A DNA stretch of 31,150 nucleotides. Origin: a virus. This document shows positions 14,030-21,942 of this stretch, piece after piece; the first letter of the stretch is position 1, and each line of letters opens with the position of its first letter. The stretch covers positions 1 to 31,150 of the IMG/VR virus record IMGVR_UViG_3300041809_003455. One strand, 5' to 3'. The notes under the pieces are model-generated. The model worked only from the letters and a program-made list of their open reading frames with translations, made no database searches and was not told the origin of the DNA. The position numbers were made by a program, and so were the translations under genes.

Positions 14030-14469
14030 GCGGCTACATTCCGGCGGCGCCGGCCGTCCAGGACGCGCTCGTCGCGGCGATCGCCGCCGCGGTCGAGGAC
14101 GGCACCGAGGTCTCGCTGGGCTACCCGGCCGGCGGGCTCGCCGCCGAGCACATCTGGGTGGTGGGCGACTGCGACGTGCAGATCTCGCTCGAGGTCTCCG
14201 GCTACGAGCAGCGCCAGGAGGACGGCGCGCTCGAGGTCCGCGTCTCGGTCCTGCTCTCCGAGGTCGACTTCGCGCCGGCGCGCGACCGCGCCTTCGCGCT
14301 CTACCGTCTGGTCGAGTCGGTGCTCGCCGCCGACCGCACGCTGGGCGGCATCGTCGACCGCTGTTCGGTCTCCGCCTATAAGGGCCAGGAGGCCATCCCC
14401 GACGAGCACCAGCGCCAGTACGGGCTGACCGTGACCGTCTCCTGGGCGGGCACCGCGGTGCAGGGTTAG
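14026..14469 (+). CDS. Neck / tail-terminator-like protein
   Basis: 147 aa, GTG start overlapping the connector stop. The sequence (AVQDALVAAIAAAVEDGTEV, EHIWVVGDCDVQISLE, ARDRAFALYRLVESVLAADR, QYGLTVTVSWAGTA) fits the alpha/beta shape of tail-terminator or head-closure proteins, which cap the tail tube. The assignment rests mainly on its place between connector and tail tube. It ends 33 bp before the convergent stop of a reverse-strand cargo gene, so the operon is interrupted here. Confidence 0.6.
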   Translation: MSGYIPAAPAVQDALVAAIAAAVEDGTEVSLGYPAGGLAAEHIWVVGDCDVQISLEVSGYEQRQEDGALEVRVSVLLSEVDFAPARDRAFALYRLVESVLAADRTLGGIVDRCSVSAYKGQEAIPDEHQRQYGLTVTVSWAGTAVQG

Positions 14470-14501
14470 CGGGTGTCAGCCGGCGGGGCGCTCTCCCTGC
14501 G

Positions 14502-15011
14502 CTACAGCGGCGTTGGAGGGGTCGGCGCCGTGGGCGCCGATGGGACGATCGGCGTCTCATCGGAGTGCGGTCGGTCGACGCTCGGCTCCGTTGCCGGCGC
14601 CTGCGTCGCGCGGTCAGCTGGCTGCAGCTCGGCCGGCGCCTGCCAAACCGGTAGAGGCGCGTAGTCCTCGCGTGGCTTCCTTACGTAGACCCAGCCCGCT
14701 CCCAGGCACTTCCAGCATCCCGGTCCCGCGAACATGCGGCCCCGGCTCTGGCCGACGCCGTGGCAGACGTCGCAACGCACGCGTTGGTACTCCTCGGGAT
14801 TGACAGACCGGGAGGCGACCTCAAGCCGGTGCGCCACGACCCAGCGCCAAGCGACAAGCGCCGCGGCAACCCCGGCGATTGCCAACCCCATCGTCCAGTT
14901 GGCGGCGGCACCGATTCCGACGGCCATGGCACCGACGATGGCACCTCTGATGAGGACGCCCAGGCTGCGTGGCGGCCAACCGCTCGGCACCGGCAGCCAG
15001 TCTTCGGTCAT
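14502..15011 (-). CDS. Membrane protein with DnaJ-type zinc motif (cargo)
   Basis: 169 aa, read against the phage operon. Two hydrophobic segments lie at about residues 15-35 and 40-60 (MGLAIAGVAAALVAWRWVV). Residues about 80-106 contain CDVCHGVG and CWKCLGAGW, a pair of CxxCxGxG units as in the zinc domain of DnaJ. A Pro/Thr/Ala-rich tail follows. Such small proteins are seen in actinobacteria without known role. It is not a recognisable phage structural gene and appears inserted between the neck and tail-tube genes. Upstream on its own strand, TTGTTG, 18 bases and TAGGCT form a plausible promoter overlapping the motif shared with 3301-3319. No strong ribosome binding site is visible. Confidence 0.7.
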   Translation of the reverse strand: MTEDWLPVPSGWPPRSLGVLIRGAIVGAMAVGIGAAANWTMGLAIAGVAAALVAWRWVVAHRLEVASRSVNPEEYQRVRCDVCHGVGQSRGRMFAGPGCWKCLGAGWVYVRKPREDYAPLPVWQAPAELQPADRATQAPATEPSVDRPHSDETPIVPSAPTAPTPPTPL

Positions 15012-15066
15012 CGTCTGCGGTCTCGTGACGGCACTGTGCCGCAGAGCCTAGTTCTTAGGGACCACG

Positions 15067-15085
15067 TTCAACAACACCTCGATCG
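15067..15085. repeat. Third copy of the TTAACGACACCT-type motif
   Basis: TCAACAACACCTCGATCGG matches 3301-3319 at 17 of 19 positions. It lies upstream of the reverse-strand gene at 15011 and overlaps its candidate -35 region, which fits an operator role. Confidence 0.45.
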
Positions 15086-15123
15086 GGGAGAGCCGCTGCC
15101 CGCCAACGGGTGGTCGTCAGGAA

Positions 15124-15149
15124 GGCGTGACCGTCCTTTCACGATAGGG
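15124..15149 (+). promoter_or_regulatory. 26-nt motif, copy 5, before the tail genes
   Basis: GGCGTGACCG-TCCT-TTCACGATAGGG, gap-free against the copies at 5638 and 9061, ending five bases before the ATG at 15155. It follows a reverse-strand cargo gene, as copies 2 and 3 do, and may restart the tail operon. Confidence 0.45.
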
Positions 15150-15154
15150 CTGCA

Positions 15155-15367
15155 ATGAAGCGCACATACACAGTCACCCAGCAGGTCCGCGGCGATTTCC
15201 GCGGCGAGCTCTATTCGGGCGAGTTCTCGCTTCGCGCCGGCACGGTCACCGTGTCCGACCCGACTCGCGCGGAGCTGCTCGAGCACCTCGTCGGCCAGGG
15301 GCTGGCGCGGCGCGGCGCGCGCAAACCGTCCTCGCCCACCTCATCGAAGCCGGAGGTCACCCCATGA
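15155..15367 (+). CDS. Small tail-region protein
   Basis: 70 aa, unrecognised. RGDFRGELYSGEFSLRAGTV followed by TRAELLEHLVGQGLARRG suggests a short beta hairpin and a helix; the C-terminus is Ser/Pro-rich. AGGG lies 7-10 bases before the ATG. It overlaps the tail-tube gene by 4 bp, which supports it being translated. Similar short proteins precede tail-tube genes in several actinophages (inference from position). It holds a variant of the GCGCAAAC word at 15319. Confidence 0.65.
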   Translation: MKRTYTVTQQVRGDFRGELYSGEFSLRAGTVTVSDPTRAELLEHLVGQGLARRGARKPSSPTSSKPEVTP

Positions 15368-16344
15368 GCGGCGCTCTGCAGATCGGTAGGGACATCGTCG
15401 GCGTCGCCAAGCAGTCCGGCGCCGGTGTTCTGGCCGCCAACCCGACCTTCGCGCACGGCGTCTCGACGGCCTCCGACCCGTCGATCGCCATCAACCAGGC
15501 CGACGACCCACAGACCTCTGCGGCGCCGACCGCGCCGGGCGCCTACCGCTCGTCGGTGGATGAGAAGTTCACCTTCGACACGCGCGCCTGGCAGAAGGCC
15601 ATCGGGCTCTACATTCTCGCCGTGCTCGGCAACGACTCGGTGACCGGCACGGGGCCGTACACGCACTTGCTCACGCAGGCCCTCGCCGTGCCGTACCTCT
15701 CGCTGTTTGCCAAGAAGGGCGACGGCGCCATCATGGCCGTGCGCGACTGCAAGGTCTCCAAGCTCGAGTGGAGCTGGACCGACAACCAGCCAGTCGTGGT
15801 CTCGATCGAGGCCGCGGGCTGCGTGCTCTCGTTCCCGCTCACCTTCACGCCGGGCACCGACGAGTCGGGCACGCTCGGCTACTACACGCCGGTCGGCGGG
15901 ACCTTTAAGTACGACGTCGCCAGCGCCGTGCCGGTGGCCGCGTCGGTCGTCGGCGGCAAGATCAGCATCGCTCGCGACGTGAGCACGCCGGTCTTCTCGG
16001 GAGCGATCGAGCCCGGCGATGCGATCGAGGGCAACCTCACAGTCGACGTCTCGCTGGACTGCATCCCGGCCGACACCACGCTCTGGCACAAGATCGTGAC
16101 GGGCGCCGTGGGCGGCGCGGCGATCGCCACGACTCCGCAGTACGGCTCGTTTGAGTGCAGCTTCGTCAAGGGCGCCGACTCCATCAAGTGGGGCGCCTAC
16201 AACGTCGGCTTTTTGGCCGACCTGCCGGGCGGCGACGCCAAGGGCGGCGCTGCGACCATGACCATCGCCGGGTCGGCCTACCCCGCCCTCGCCGGCGGGA
16301 CGCCTATCACCGCGACGCTGGTCAACGCGGTCGCCAGCTACTAG
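15364..16344 (+). CDS. Major tail (tube) protein
   Basis: 326 aa. The position directly before the frameshifted chaperone pair identifies it as the tube subunit. The sequence is beta-rich, with features of tube proteins: an N-terminal GRDIVGVAKQSGAGVLAANP, EKFTFDTRAWQKAIGLYILA, a core DCKVSKLEWSWTDNQPVV, a later YDVASAVPVAASVVGGKISI, and WGAYNVGFLADLPGGDAKGG. Tube proteins stack as hexameric rings around the tape measure. AGGAGGGG follows the stop and serves the next gene. Confidence 0.85.
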   Translation: MSGALQIGRDIVGVAKQSGAGVLAANPTFAHGVSTASDPSIAINQADDPQTSAAPTAPGAYRSSVDEKFTFDTRAWQKAIGLYILAVLGNDSVTGTGPYTHLLTQALAVPYLSLFAKKGDGAIMAVRDCKVSKLEWSWTDNQPVVVSIEAAGCVLSFPLTFTPGTDESGTLGYYTPVGGTFKYDVASAVPVAASVVGGKISIARDVSTPVFSGAIEPGDAIEGNLTVDVSLDCIPADTTLWHKIVTGAVGGAAIATTPQYGSFECSFVKGADSIKWGAYNVGFLADLPGGDAKGGAATMTIAGSAYPALAGGTPITATLVNAVASY

Positions 16345-16354
16345 GAGGGGTCAC

Positions 16355-16735
16355 TTGAAGCGCGTCATCGTCCGCTACACAGACGGCTCGGCAGACGAAG
16401 CCTGGCTCCAGCCGTTCGACGACATGCTCAAGAACCGCGAGCTCAAGCGGCCGGCCTACCGCGACCCGGAGACCGGCGAGTCGTGGGTCACCGACGCCGA
16501 GCGCATGGCTTGCCAGGTCTACTTCTCGCTGCAGCGCGCCGGTCGTGTGCCCGGGGGCGACTTCATGAGCTGGTACGAGCGCGTCGACGAGCTCGAGCCG
16601 CACATGAAGCACCACGAGGTCGACGAGCTCCTGGCGACCGGCGAGGTCGACGCGCGGACCGCGGCGTTCCTGCACCGCCGGGTCGAGGAGCTCGGTGACG
16701 GCGCGGGGGAATCTCAGGCGCCGCCTTCGCAATAG
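16355..16735 (+). CDS. Tail assembly chaperone, short (G-like) product
   Basis: 126 aa from a TTG start with GGAGGGG just upstream. It is helical and acidic (ERMACQVYFSLQRAGRVPGG, SWYERVDELEPHMKHHEVDE). It lies between tail-tube and tape-measure genes, the fixed place of the G/GT chaperones that hold the tape measure during tail assembly. Near its end the run GCGGGGGAA (16703-16711) lies where a -1 shift would continue into an open frame, giving the long form. Confidence 0.85.
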   Translation: MKRVIVRYTDGSADEAWLQPFDDMLKNRELKRPAYRDPETGESWVTDAERMACQVYFSLQRAGRVPGGDFMSWYERVDELEPHMKHHEVDELLATGEVDARTAAFLHRRVEELGDGAGESQAPPSQ

Positions 16736-16884
16736 CGGACGCGGCGCTTGCCTGTGGCTTCGGGTTAGACCTGGAGCACTGCGACGGCGAGGTCTTCGCG
16801 GCGCTTGTGGTCCGCCTCGAGGAGGCCGAGCGCGAGCGCCGCCGGGAGGAACTGCTAGCGCGGTTCAATGAGACGAAGGCGTGA
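16355..16884 (+). CDS. Tail assembly chaperone, long form by -1 ribosomal frameshift
   Basis: A -1 shift at the G-rich run GGGGGAA (16705-16711) leads into an open frame of 58 codons that ends at TGA 16882-16884. The extension reads ISGAAFAIADAALACGFGLD, then GEVFAALVVRLEEAERERRR and LLARFNETKA. Without the shift, the 145 bp between the short product and the next gene would be empty in an otherwise gapless operon. Programmed -1 shifting at this locus is conserved across long-tailed phages. The exact slip point is inferred. Confidence 0.75.
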
Positions 16885-17396
16885 ACATCGGGACCAAGGC
16901 GACGGCCGGCGCGAAGGGCTTCTCTGCCGAGTTTCGCATCGAGGGCCTGGAGGAAACGCTCGCCGCGCTGCGCGCGCTTGACCGCGACATCTACGCCGGC
17001 CTGGTCCGCGGCATGAAGACCATCGGCAACCTCGTCGCCGACGCCGCCGACGCCTCGGCTCCACCTGAGGCCAAGGGCGGCTATGTCACCCGTATGTCGG
17101 TCCGCGGCAAAAAGGTCGGCGTCAAGGTCGCCGCCCGGGCGGGCTCGGTCGCCGGCCGCAATGCCGCCATCTTCGAGTTCGCCGGGACGCGCATGCAGTC
17201 GCGCCTCGGCGGGCCGATTACCAGCCAGGGCGCCGCCATGGTGCGCTGGCTGGACGGCTTCGCCAAACCGGGCCGCTTCCTCTGGGGCGCCTGGGACCAA
17301 AACAAGGACCGCGCCGAGCTGCAGATCCGCAACCTCATGGCCGAGGCCGAGCGCCTCTGCCAGGACCGGCTCAACGCCGCCGGCGAGGCGTTCTAG
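16881..17396 (+). CDS. HK97 gp10-like minor head-tail protein
   Basis: 171 aa, GTG start overlapping the stop of the frameshifted chaperone. FRIEGLEETLAALRALDRDI, then a helix-rich start and TRMSVRGKKVGVKVAARAGS to AAIFEFAGTR, resembles gp10-like proteins, which act near the head-tail joint. These are usually found before the tail-tube gene; here the gene sits after the chaperones and before the tape measure, which is less common. It ends 2 bp before the tape-measure ATG. Family confidence is moderate. Confidence 0.65.
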   Translation: MNIGTKATAGAKGFSAEFRIEGLEETLAALRALDRDIYAGLVRGMKTIGNLVADAADASAPPEAKGGYVTRMSVRGKKVGVKVAARAGSVAGRNAAIFEFAGTRMQSRLGGPITSQGAAMVRWLDGFAKPGRFLWGAWDQNKDRAELQIRNLMAEAERLCQDRLNAAGEAF

Positions 17397-17398
17397 CC

Positions 17399-19144
17399 AT
17401 GGCCGTCGTCGTCAACGTCTACGGCAAGGCGTCGCTCGCGCAGATCGACAAGGCGACGGCGCAGCTCGCGCTCATGCGCAAGGAGGCCACCTCTCAGGCC
17501 GGTCCCTGGAAGACCATGGGCTCGGCGATCTCCTCGACGTGGGCGAAGATCGGCTCAAGCCTCGCGGCGATCGCCGTGGTGAGGTGGCTCAAGGGTTCGG
17601 TCGACGCGGCGCGCTCGGCCCAGCTCGCGCAAAGCCAGCTGCGCACGGCCGTGCTCGCCACCAACAACGCCTCGAACCTGAGCTACGTCTCCTGGGGCGA
17701 GTACGCCAAGCGCATGAACGCCGTGGTGACGGCGCAGTCCAATCTCTCCGCCTACTCGCGCGGCGACTTAAAGAACGCGCTCGCCACGCTGACCACGGTG
17801 ACCGGCTCGGCGTCCAAGGGGCTCGACCTGCTCTCGCTGGCGACCGACCTGGCGCGCGGCCGGCACATGGACCTCTCCTCGGCGGCGCAGCTCGTCGGCC
17901 GGGTGGCCGACGGCAATGTCGGCATCCTCAAGCGGTACGGCATCGTGCTCGGCAAGGGCGCCACGGCCACGCAGGCGCTCGCCGCCATCCACCAGAAGTA
18001 CGCCGGCCAGGCCAAGGCCTTCGGCGACTCCTCGGCCGGCGCCGCGGCCAAGTTCGCAAACGCGCTGCGCCAGCTCCAGGTGACGGTGGGCACCGCACTC
18101 CTGCCGGCCATCAACCACCTGATGGGCGCGCTCAACGTCGGGCTCGGGCTGTTCCAGAAGCTCCCGGGGCCGGTGAAGGACGTGGTCGTCGGGCTGGGCG
18201 CCCTGGCCGGCGCGGCGGCGCTCCTGGCACCGTTTGCCACGAGCATCATCGCCGTGACCAAGGCCATGCAGCTCGCGCAGCTTGCCTCGAAGATGTGGGC
18301 CGCGGCGCAGTGGCTGCTGAACGCCGCCATGAGCGCCAACCCCATCGGCATCGTCGTGGTAGCCGTGGCCGCGCTCGTGGTCGCATTCGTCATCGCCTAC
18401 AAGAAGAGCCAGACCTTCCGCGACGTCGTGCTCGGCGCCTGGTCGGCCATCAAGTCCGCGACGCTCACCGTCTTTGGCGCGCTCGTCGAGTTCTTCAAGC
18501 GGTGGGGACCGCTCGTGCTTGCCGCCTTCACCGGCGGCCTGGGGCCGGCGGTGCTGTGGGTGGTCAACCACTGGTCGCAGATCAGAAGCGGCGCCTCAGA
18601 CGCCTTCGGCGCTGTGGTCTCGCTGGCTAAGGGCTTCGGCGGGCGCATCCTCGCGGCGGTCGGCAACCTCGGCTCGCTGCTCTATGGCGCCGGCCAGGCG
18701 ATCGTTCACGGCCTGGTCAGCGGCATCACGAGCGTCTGGCACACCGTCACCGACAAGATCAGCTCGCTGCTTTCCGGGCTCTCGAAGGCCGCGAAGAAGC
18801 TGCTGGGCATCGCCTCGCCGTCCAAGGTCTGGGCGCAGCTCGGCCGCTACATGGGGCTCGGCGTCGCCGTGGGCTTGGACGGCACGCGCTCGGCGGTGGC
18901 CGCGGCCGGGGCGCGCGTCTTCGCCGCGGCTGCCGGCGGCTCGTTGGGCGGCGGTTCGTTCGCGGGCGGCTCCGGCGGCGGCGGCGGGAGCGTCGTCATC
19001 GCGCCGGGCGCCGTCGTCGTCTACCTGGGAAGCGAGGGAGCGGCTACGCTCGCGCCGCAGGCGATCGGGCAGGCGGTCTCTGCGGCCGTGTCTCCTGCGC
19101 TCGACTCACTCGCACGCGAGGTCCGCCGGGTGGTGAGGCGCTGA
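17399..19144 (+). CDS. Tape measure protein
   Basis: 581 aa, the longest gene in the tail block. It sets tail length and is threaded through the tube. The N-terminal half is Ala-rich helix (LAQIDKATAQLALMRKEAT, LRTAVLATNNASNLSYVSWG). Hydrophobic segments follow at about residues 260-360 (VVVGLGALAGAAALLAPFA, IVVVAVAALVVAFVIAYKK). The C-terminus has KAAKKLLGIASPSKVWAQLG and MGLGVAVGLDG, the SPSK...GxxxxxGL pattern typical of these proteins, then a Gly-rich linker. It is short for the class, implying a short flexible tail. The stop overlaps the next ATG by one base. Confidence 0.92.
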   Translation: MAVVVNVYGKASLAQIDKATAQLALMRKEATSQAGPWKTMGSAISSTWAKIGSSLAAIAVVRWLKGSVDAARSAQLAQSQLRTAVLATNNASNLSYVSWGEYAKRMNAVVTAQSNLSAYSRGDLKNALATLTTVTGSASKGLDLLSLATDLARGRHMDLSSAAQLVGRVADGNVGILKRYGIVLGKGATATQALAAIHQKYAGQAKAFGDSSAGAAAKFANALRQLQVTVGTALLPAINHLMGALNVGLGLFQKLPGPVKDVVVGLGALAGAAALLAPFATSIIAVTKAMQLAQLASKMWAAAQWLLNAAMSANPIGIVVVAVAALVVAFVIAYKKSQTFRDVVLGAWSAIKSATLTVFGALVEFFKRWGPLVLAAFTGGLGPAVLWVVNHWSQIRSGASDAFGAVVSLAKGFGGRILAAVGNLGSLLYGAGQAIVHGLVSGITSVWHTVTDKISSLLSGLSKAAKKLLGIASPSKVWAQLGRYMGLGVAVGLDGTRSAVAAAGARVFAAAAGGSLGGGSFAGGSGGGGGSVVIAPGAVVVYLGSEGAATLAPQAIGQAVSAAVSPALDSLAREVRRVVRR

Positions 19145-20811
19145 TGCCGCAGTACACGAGCAAGGTCTACGAGGCCATCTACGCGGGCCGCACCAACAAC
19201 GGCTTCACGCCTACCGGAGCCGCGTCCGACATCGCCGCTCTGACCGATGGCTCGGACGCCAGCTACGGGCGCAAGAGCAGCGCCACCTTGCCCGGCGACT
19301 ACGCCGGCGTGCGGGGCGGCAACCTCTGGGCCGCGGGCGAGCGCGCCGTGTCGATCGTGCCCTACATCCGCTCCAAGACGCCGGGGGCCGGCGTCCTGAC
19401 CGTGAGCCTCGGCTCGTGGAACGCCAACACCTACGCGATCGCCGAGGGCGCTGTGCTGTCGCCGCCGGCCGCCTCCGGCGTCATCGCCAGCTATCAGCTC
19501 GCGCCCCAGGCCGGCCAGCTTCTCGACCCGATGACCGGCCAGGAGTGGAACCAGCCGGGCCAGGGCGGTCGCCTGGCGTCGCTGACCTTCCGCGACCCGA
19601 GCGCCGCCTCCAACGCCGGCTACGTCTATGAGGCCGGCGTCTACATCTACACGACAAAGCCGGCGGCGATCGCCGCGCCGACCATCATCGGCCTGAACGG
19701 CGGCACCATCACCACCACGCAGTACCCGACCTTCTCGGCCGTGGTCTCGGCCCTCGTGGAGAGCTGGCAGCTCTACAGCGGCGGCGAGTTCTACACGACC
19801 GGCCGCCTGGAGTTCTCGGTCTACCGCCAGGCCGACGCCGGCAACGGCGCCTCGCCGCCGGCGGGGGTCACTCCGGTCCTGCTCCAGGTGGTGCCGTTTG
19901 ACCTCAACACCTACATCGACGGCGTGACGCTCTCGACACTGACCGTCTCCGTGAAGGCGCCGGCGCCGATTCCGGACGACAGCTACGTGGTCTACGTGCG
20001 CGTGGTGCGCGATCACCCGAGCGGCTCAGACACGCTCAACGGCGTCTCGCAGTGGAGCTCCTACCAGCGCCTCGCCTGGAGCCAGCTCGTTGGCGGGCCG
20101 TATGCGCCGGGCTGCGGAATGCGCGCCGACGACGCGCCGCAGGGCATGCTGCTCAAGATCACGCCGAGCGGGCCGGCGGGTTACACCCAGACCTCGAGCG
20201 TCGCCTACGTGGAGCGCCTGGTGGGCGGCATCTGGCGCGCTGTGCGCGGCATGAGCGGGGTACCCGTCCCGGTCAACGTCGAGACGGCGCTGGGCTACGA
20301 CTGCGAGTGTGCGCGCGGCGCCTCGAACACCTACCGCTTCCGCCACACCATGGTGCTCACTGCCGACGGCACGCTGGCGAGCTCGCCCTGGACGCAGATC
20401 TCGCTTGCCGGGCCGAACCTCATCGGCACGGGCTGGAATCTCAAGGCCGTCAACCTGCCGGCGGCGTCGTGGCTTTCGGCGGGGATCCTCACCGAACCTG
20501 CGGAGTCCGACCAGACCCAGGCGACGATCTTCTACCCGCTCGACCGGCCTCATCCGGTCGTGGTGAAGGGCACCGCCGGCGGCTGGGCCGGCAGCTACGA
20601 CTTCATCGCAAGCGGCACCGCCGCGGTGGCCGCGCTGCGCGCCCTTGTCGACTACGAGGGCCTCGTGCTTATCGAGACCGCCTTCGGCGATGTCTTCTAC
20701 TGCTCGCTGACCGGCGTGAGCGTCAAGCGCCAGGGCACCTCGAGCTCGCCGCGCCTGGCCGGCACGCTGACCTTCGCCCAGGTCGACTGCGATCTGGCGA
20801 CGGAGAGCTAA
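19144..20811 (+). CDS. Distal tail / baseplate protein
   Basis: 555 aa, beta-rich, immediately after the tape measure, where distal-tail and baseplate proteins are encoded. Features: SKVYEAIYAGRTNNGFTPTG at the start, a jelly-roll-like N-terminal domain, fibronectin-like strands (SFDLNT, YVVYVRVVRDHPSGSDTLNG) and a C-terminal part from FYPLDRPHPVVVKGTAGGWA to LTGVSVKRQG that resembles phage tail domains. No catalytic motif was seen. It stops 12 bp before the chosen start of the next gene. Confidence 0.7.
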   Translation: MPQYTSKVYEAIYAGRTNNGFTPTGAASDIAALTDGSDASYGRKSSATLPGDYAGVRGGNLWAAGERAVSIVPYIRSKTPGAGVLTVSLGSWNANTYAIAEGAVLSPPAASGVIASYQLAPQAGQLLDPMTGQEWNQPGQGGRLASLTFRDPSAASNAGYVYEAGVYIYTTKPAAIAAPTIIGLNGGTITTTQYPTFSAVVSALVESWQLYSGGEFYTTGRLEFSVYRQADAGNGASPPAGVTPVLLQVVPFDLNTYIDGVTLSTLTVSVKAPAPIPDDSYVVYVRVVRDHPSGSDTLNGVSQWSSYQRLAWSQLVGGPYAPGCGMRADDAPQGMLLKITPSGPAGYTQTSSVAYVERLVGGIWRAVRGMSGVPVPVNVETALGYDCECARGASNTYRFRHTMVLTADGTLASSPWTQISLAGPNLIGTGWNLKAVNLPAASWLSAGILTEPAESDQTQATIFYPLDRPHPVVVKGTAGGWAGSYDFIASGTAAVAALRALVDYEGLVLIETAFGDVFYCSLTGVSVKRQGTSSSPRLAGTLTFAQVDCDLATES

Positions 20812-20823
20812 GGGGTGGCCGTC

Positions 20824-21942
20824 GTGAGCGACCTCGGCGTGCTTTCAAGCCAAGGTGCGCAGACCGTCCTTGTGACCTGCTCCGCTGCGCTTGCCGGCTC
20901 CGAGCTGGGCGACCTGCACGTGGTCGCGGGCTCGGTCACCGCCGACTGTCGGCGCGCGGCGACGCGCGATGCCACGGTCACCTTTGCGCCGGCGCCGGGC
21001 CAGAGCTACGACGCGCTCTACGACCTGCTGGCCACGCCGGGCCTTGAGCTCTCACTGGCGCGCGGCTTTCAGCTGGCCGACGGCACGCAGGTCACCGCGC
21101 CGCTCGGTGTCTTTGTGATCGACGAGCTCACCTACAAGCGCGTCGGCGCAGGGGCGGGCTGGGAGCTCACCGCGGCCTGCACCGACCGCTCGCAGCGGGT
21201 GACCCGGGCGCGCTGGACGCAGCCTTACCAAATCGCCGCCGGGACCGCGCTGGCCGACGCAATCAACGCCGCGGTGGCCTCGCGCTGGCCAGGTGCGCAA
21301 ACGATCGTCTCGGCGGCGGGTGTGCCCAACTCACTCGGCGCGCAGGCGGTCTTCCAGGCCGGCTCAGACTCCGACCCCTGGGCCGACATCTGCTCGCTTG
21401 CGACCTCGTTCGGCTACCTGCTCTCCTTCAATGCTGCCGGCCTGCTGCAGGCGCAGATCACAACGCCGCTCGCCTCACAGGGGCCGGTCTTCACCTTCGC
21501 CCGGGGCTCAGCGGCGATCATGACGAGCCAGTCCAAGGTGGTCGCCGCCGACCAGACCTACAACGGCGTGATCGTCACCGGCGAGGGCTCCGGCGTCGGC
21601 GATGCGCCGCCGCGGGGCGAGGCTTGGGATCTCAACCCGGCGTCGCCGACCTACGTAGCGGGGCCGTTCGGCTCGGTGCCGACCTTCTACAGCTCGCCGC
21701 TCATCACGACGGCCGACCAGGCCGCGGCGGTCGCCGCCTCGCTGCTGGCGCAGACGCTCGGCAAGGTGGAGCAGCTTTCCTGGGAGCAGGTCAGCCATCC
21801 CGGCCTTGCGCCGCTCGACGTCGTGGCGGTGGAGCTCCCGGACGGCACCACGCAGACCTTCATCTTGGACTCACTCACCGTGCCGCTGTCTGCGACCGAC
21901 GTCATGAGCGCCACGGCGCGCTCGACCCTGGGGCCGTGCTGA
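20824..21942 (+). CDS. Tail hub-like minor tail protein
   Basis: 372 aa. The GTG at 20824 is preferred because AGGGG (20811-20815) lies 8 bases upstream; a GTG at 20815 is inside that site. The sequence is beta-rich, with GSVTADCRRAATRDATVTF and LGVFVIDELTYKRVGAG followed by WELTAACTDRSQRVTRARW. These resemble the hub-type proteins of actinophages (such as those with a domain of unknown function 5047), which join tube to fibre. It overlaps the next ATG by one base. A GCGCAAACGAT word lies at 21295-21305. Confidence 0.65.
   Translation: MSDLGVLSSQGAQTVLVTCSAALAGSELGDLHVVAGSVTADCRRAATRDATVTFAPAPGQSYDALYDLLATPGLELSLARGFQLADGTQVTAPLGVFVIDELTYKRVGAGAGWELTAACTDRSQRVTRARWTQPYQIAAGTALADAINAAVASRWPGAQTIVSAAGVPNSLGAQAVFQAGSDSDPWADICSLATSFGYLLSFNAAGLLQAQITTPLASQGPVFTFARGSAAIMTSQSKVVAADQTYNGVIVTGEGSGVGDAPPRGEAWDLNPASPTYVAGPFGSVPTFYSSPLITTADQAAAVAASLLAQTLGKVEQLSWEQVSHPGLAPLDVVAVELPDGTTQTFILDSLTVPLSATDVMSATARSTLGPC

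Noticed and set aside
4350-15149. 26-nt motif read as a sigma-54 (-24/-12) promoter
   Set aside because: The GG/GC elements and spacing do not match TGGCACG-N4-TTGC, and actinobacteria generally lack sigma-54.
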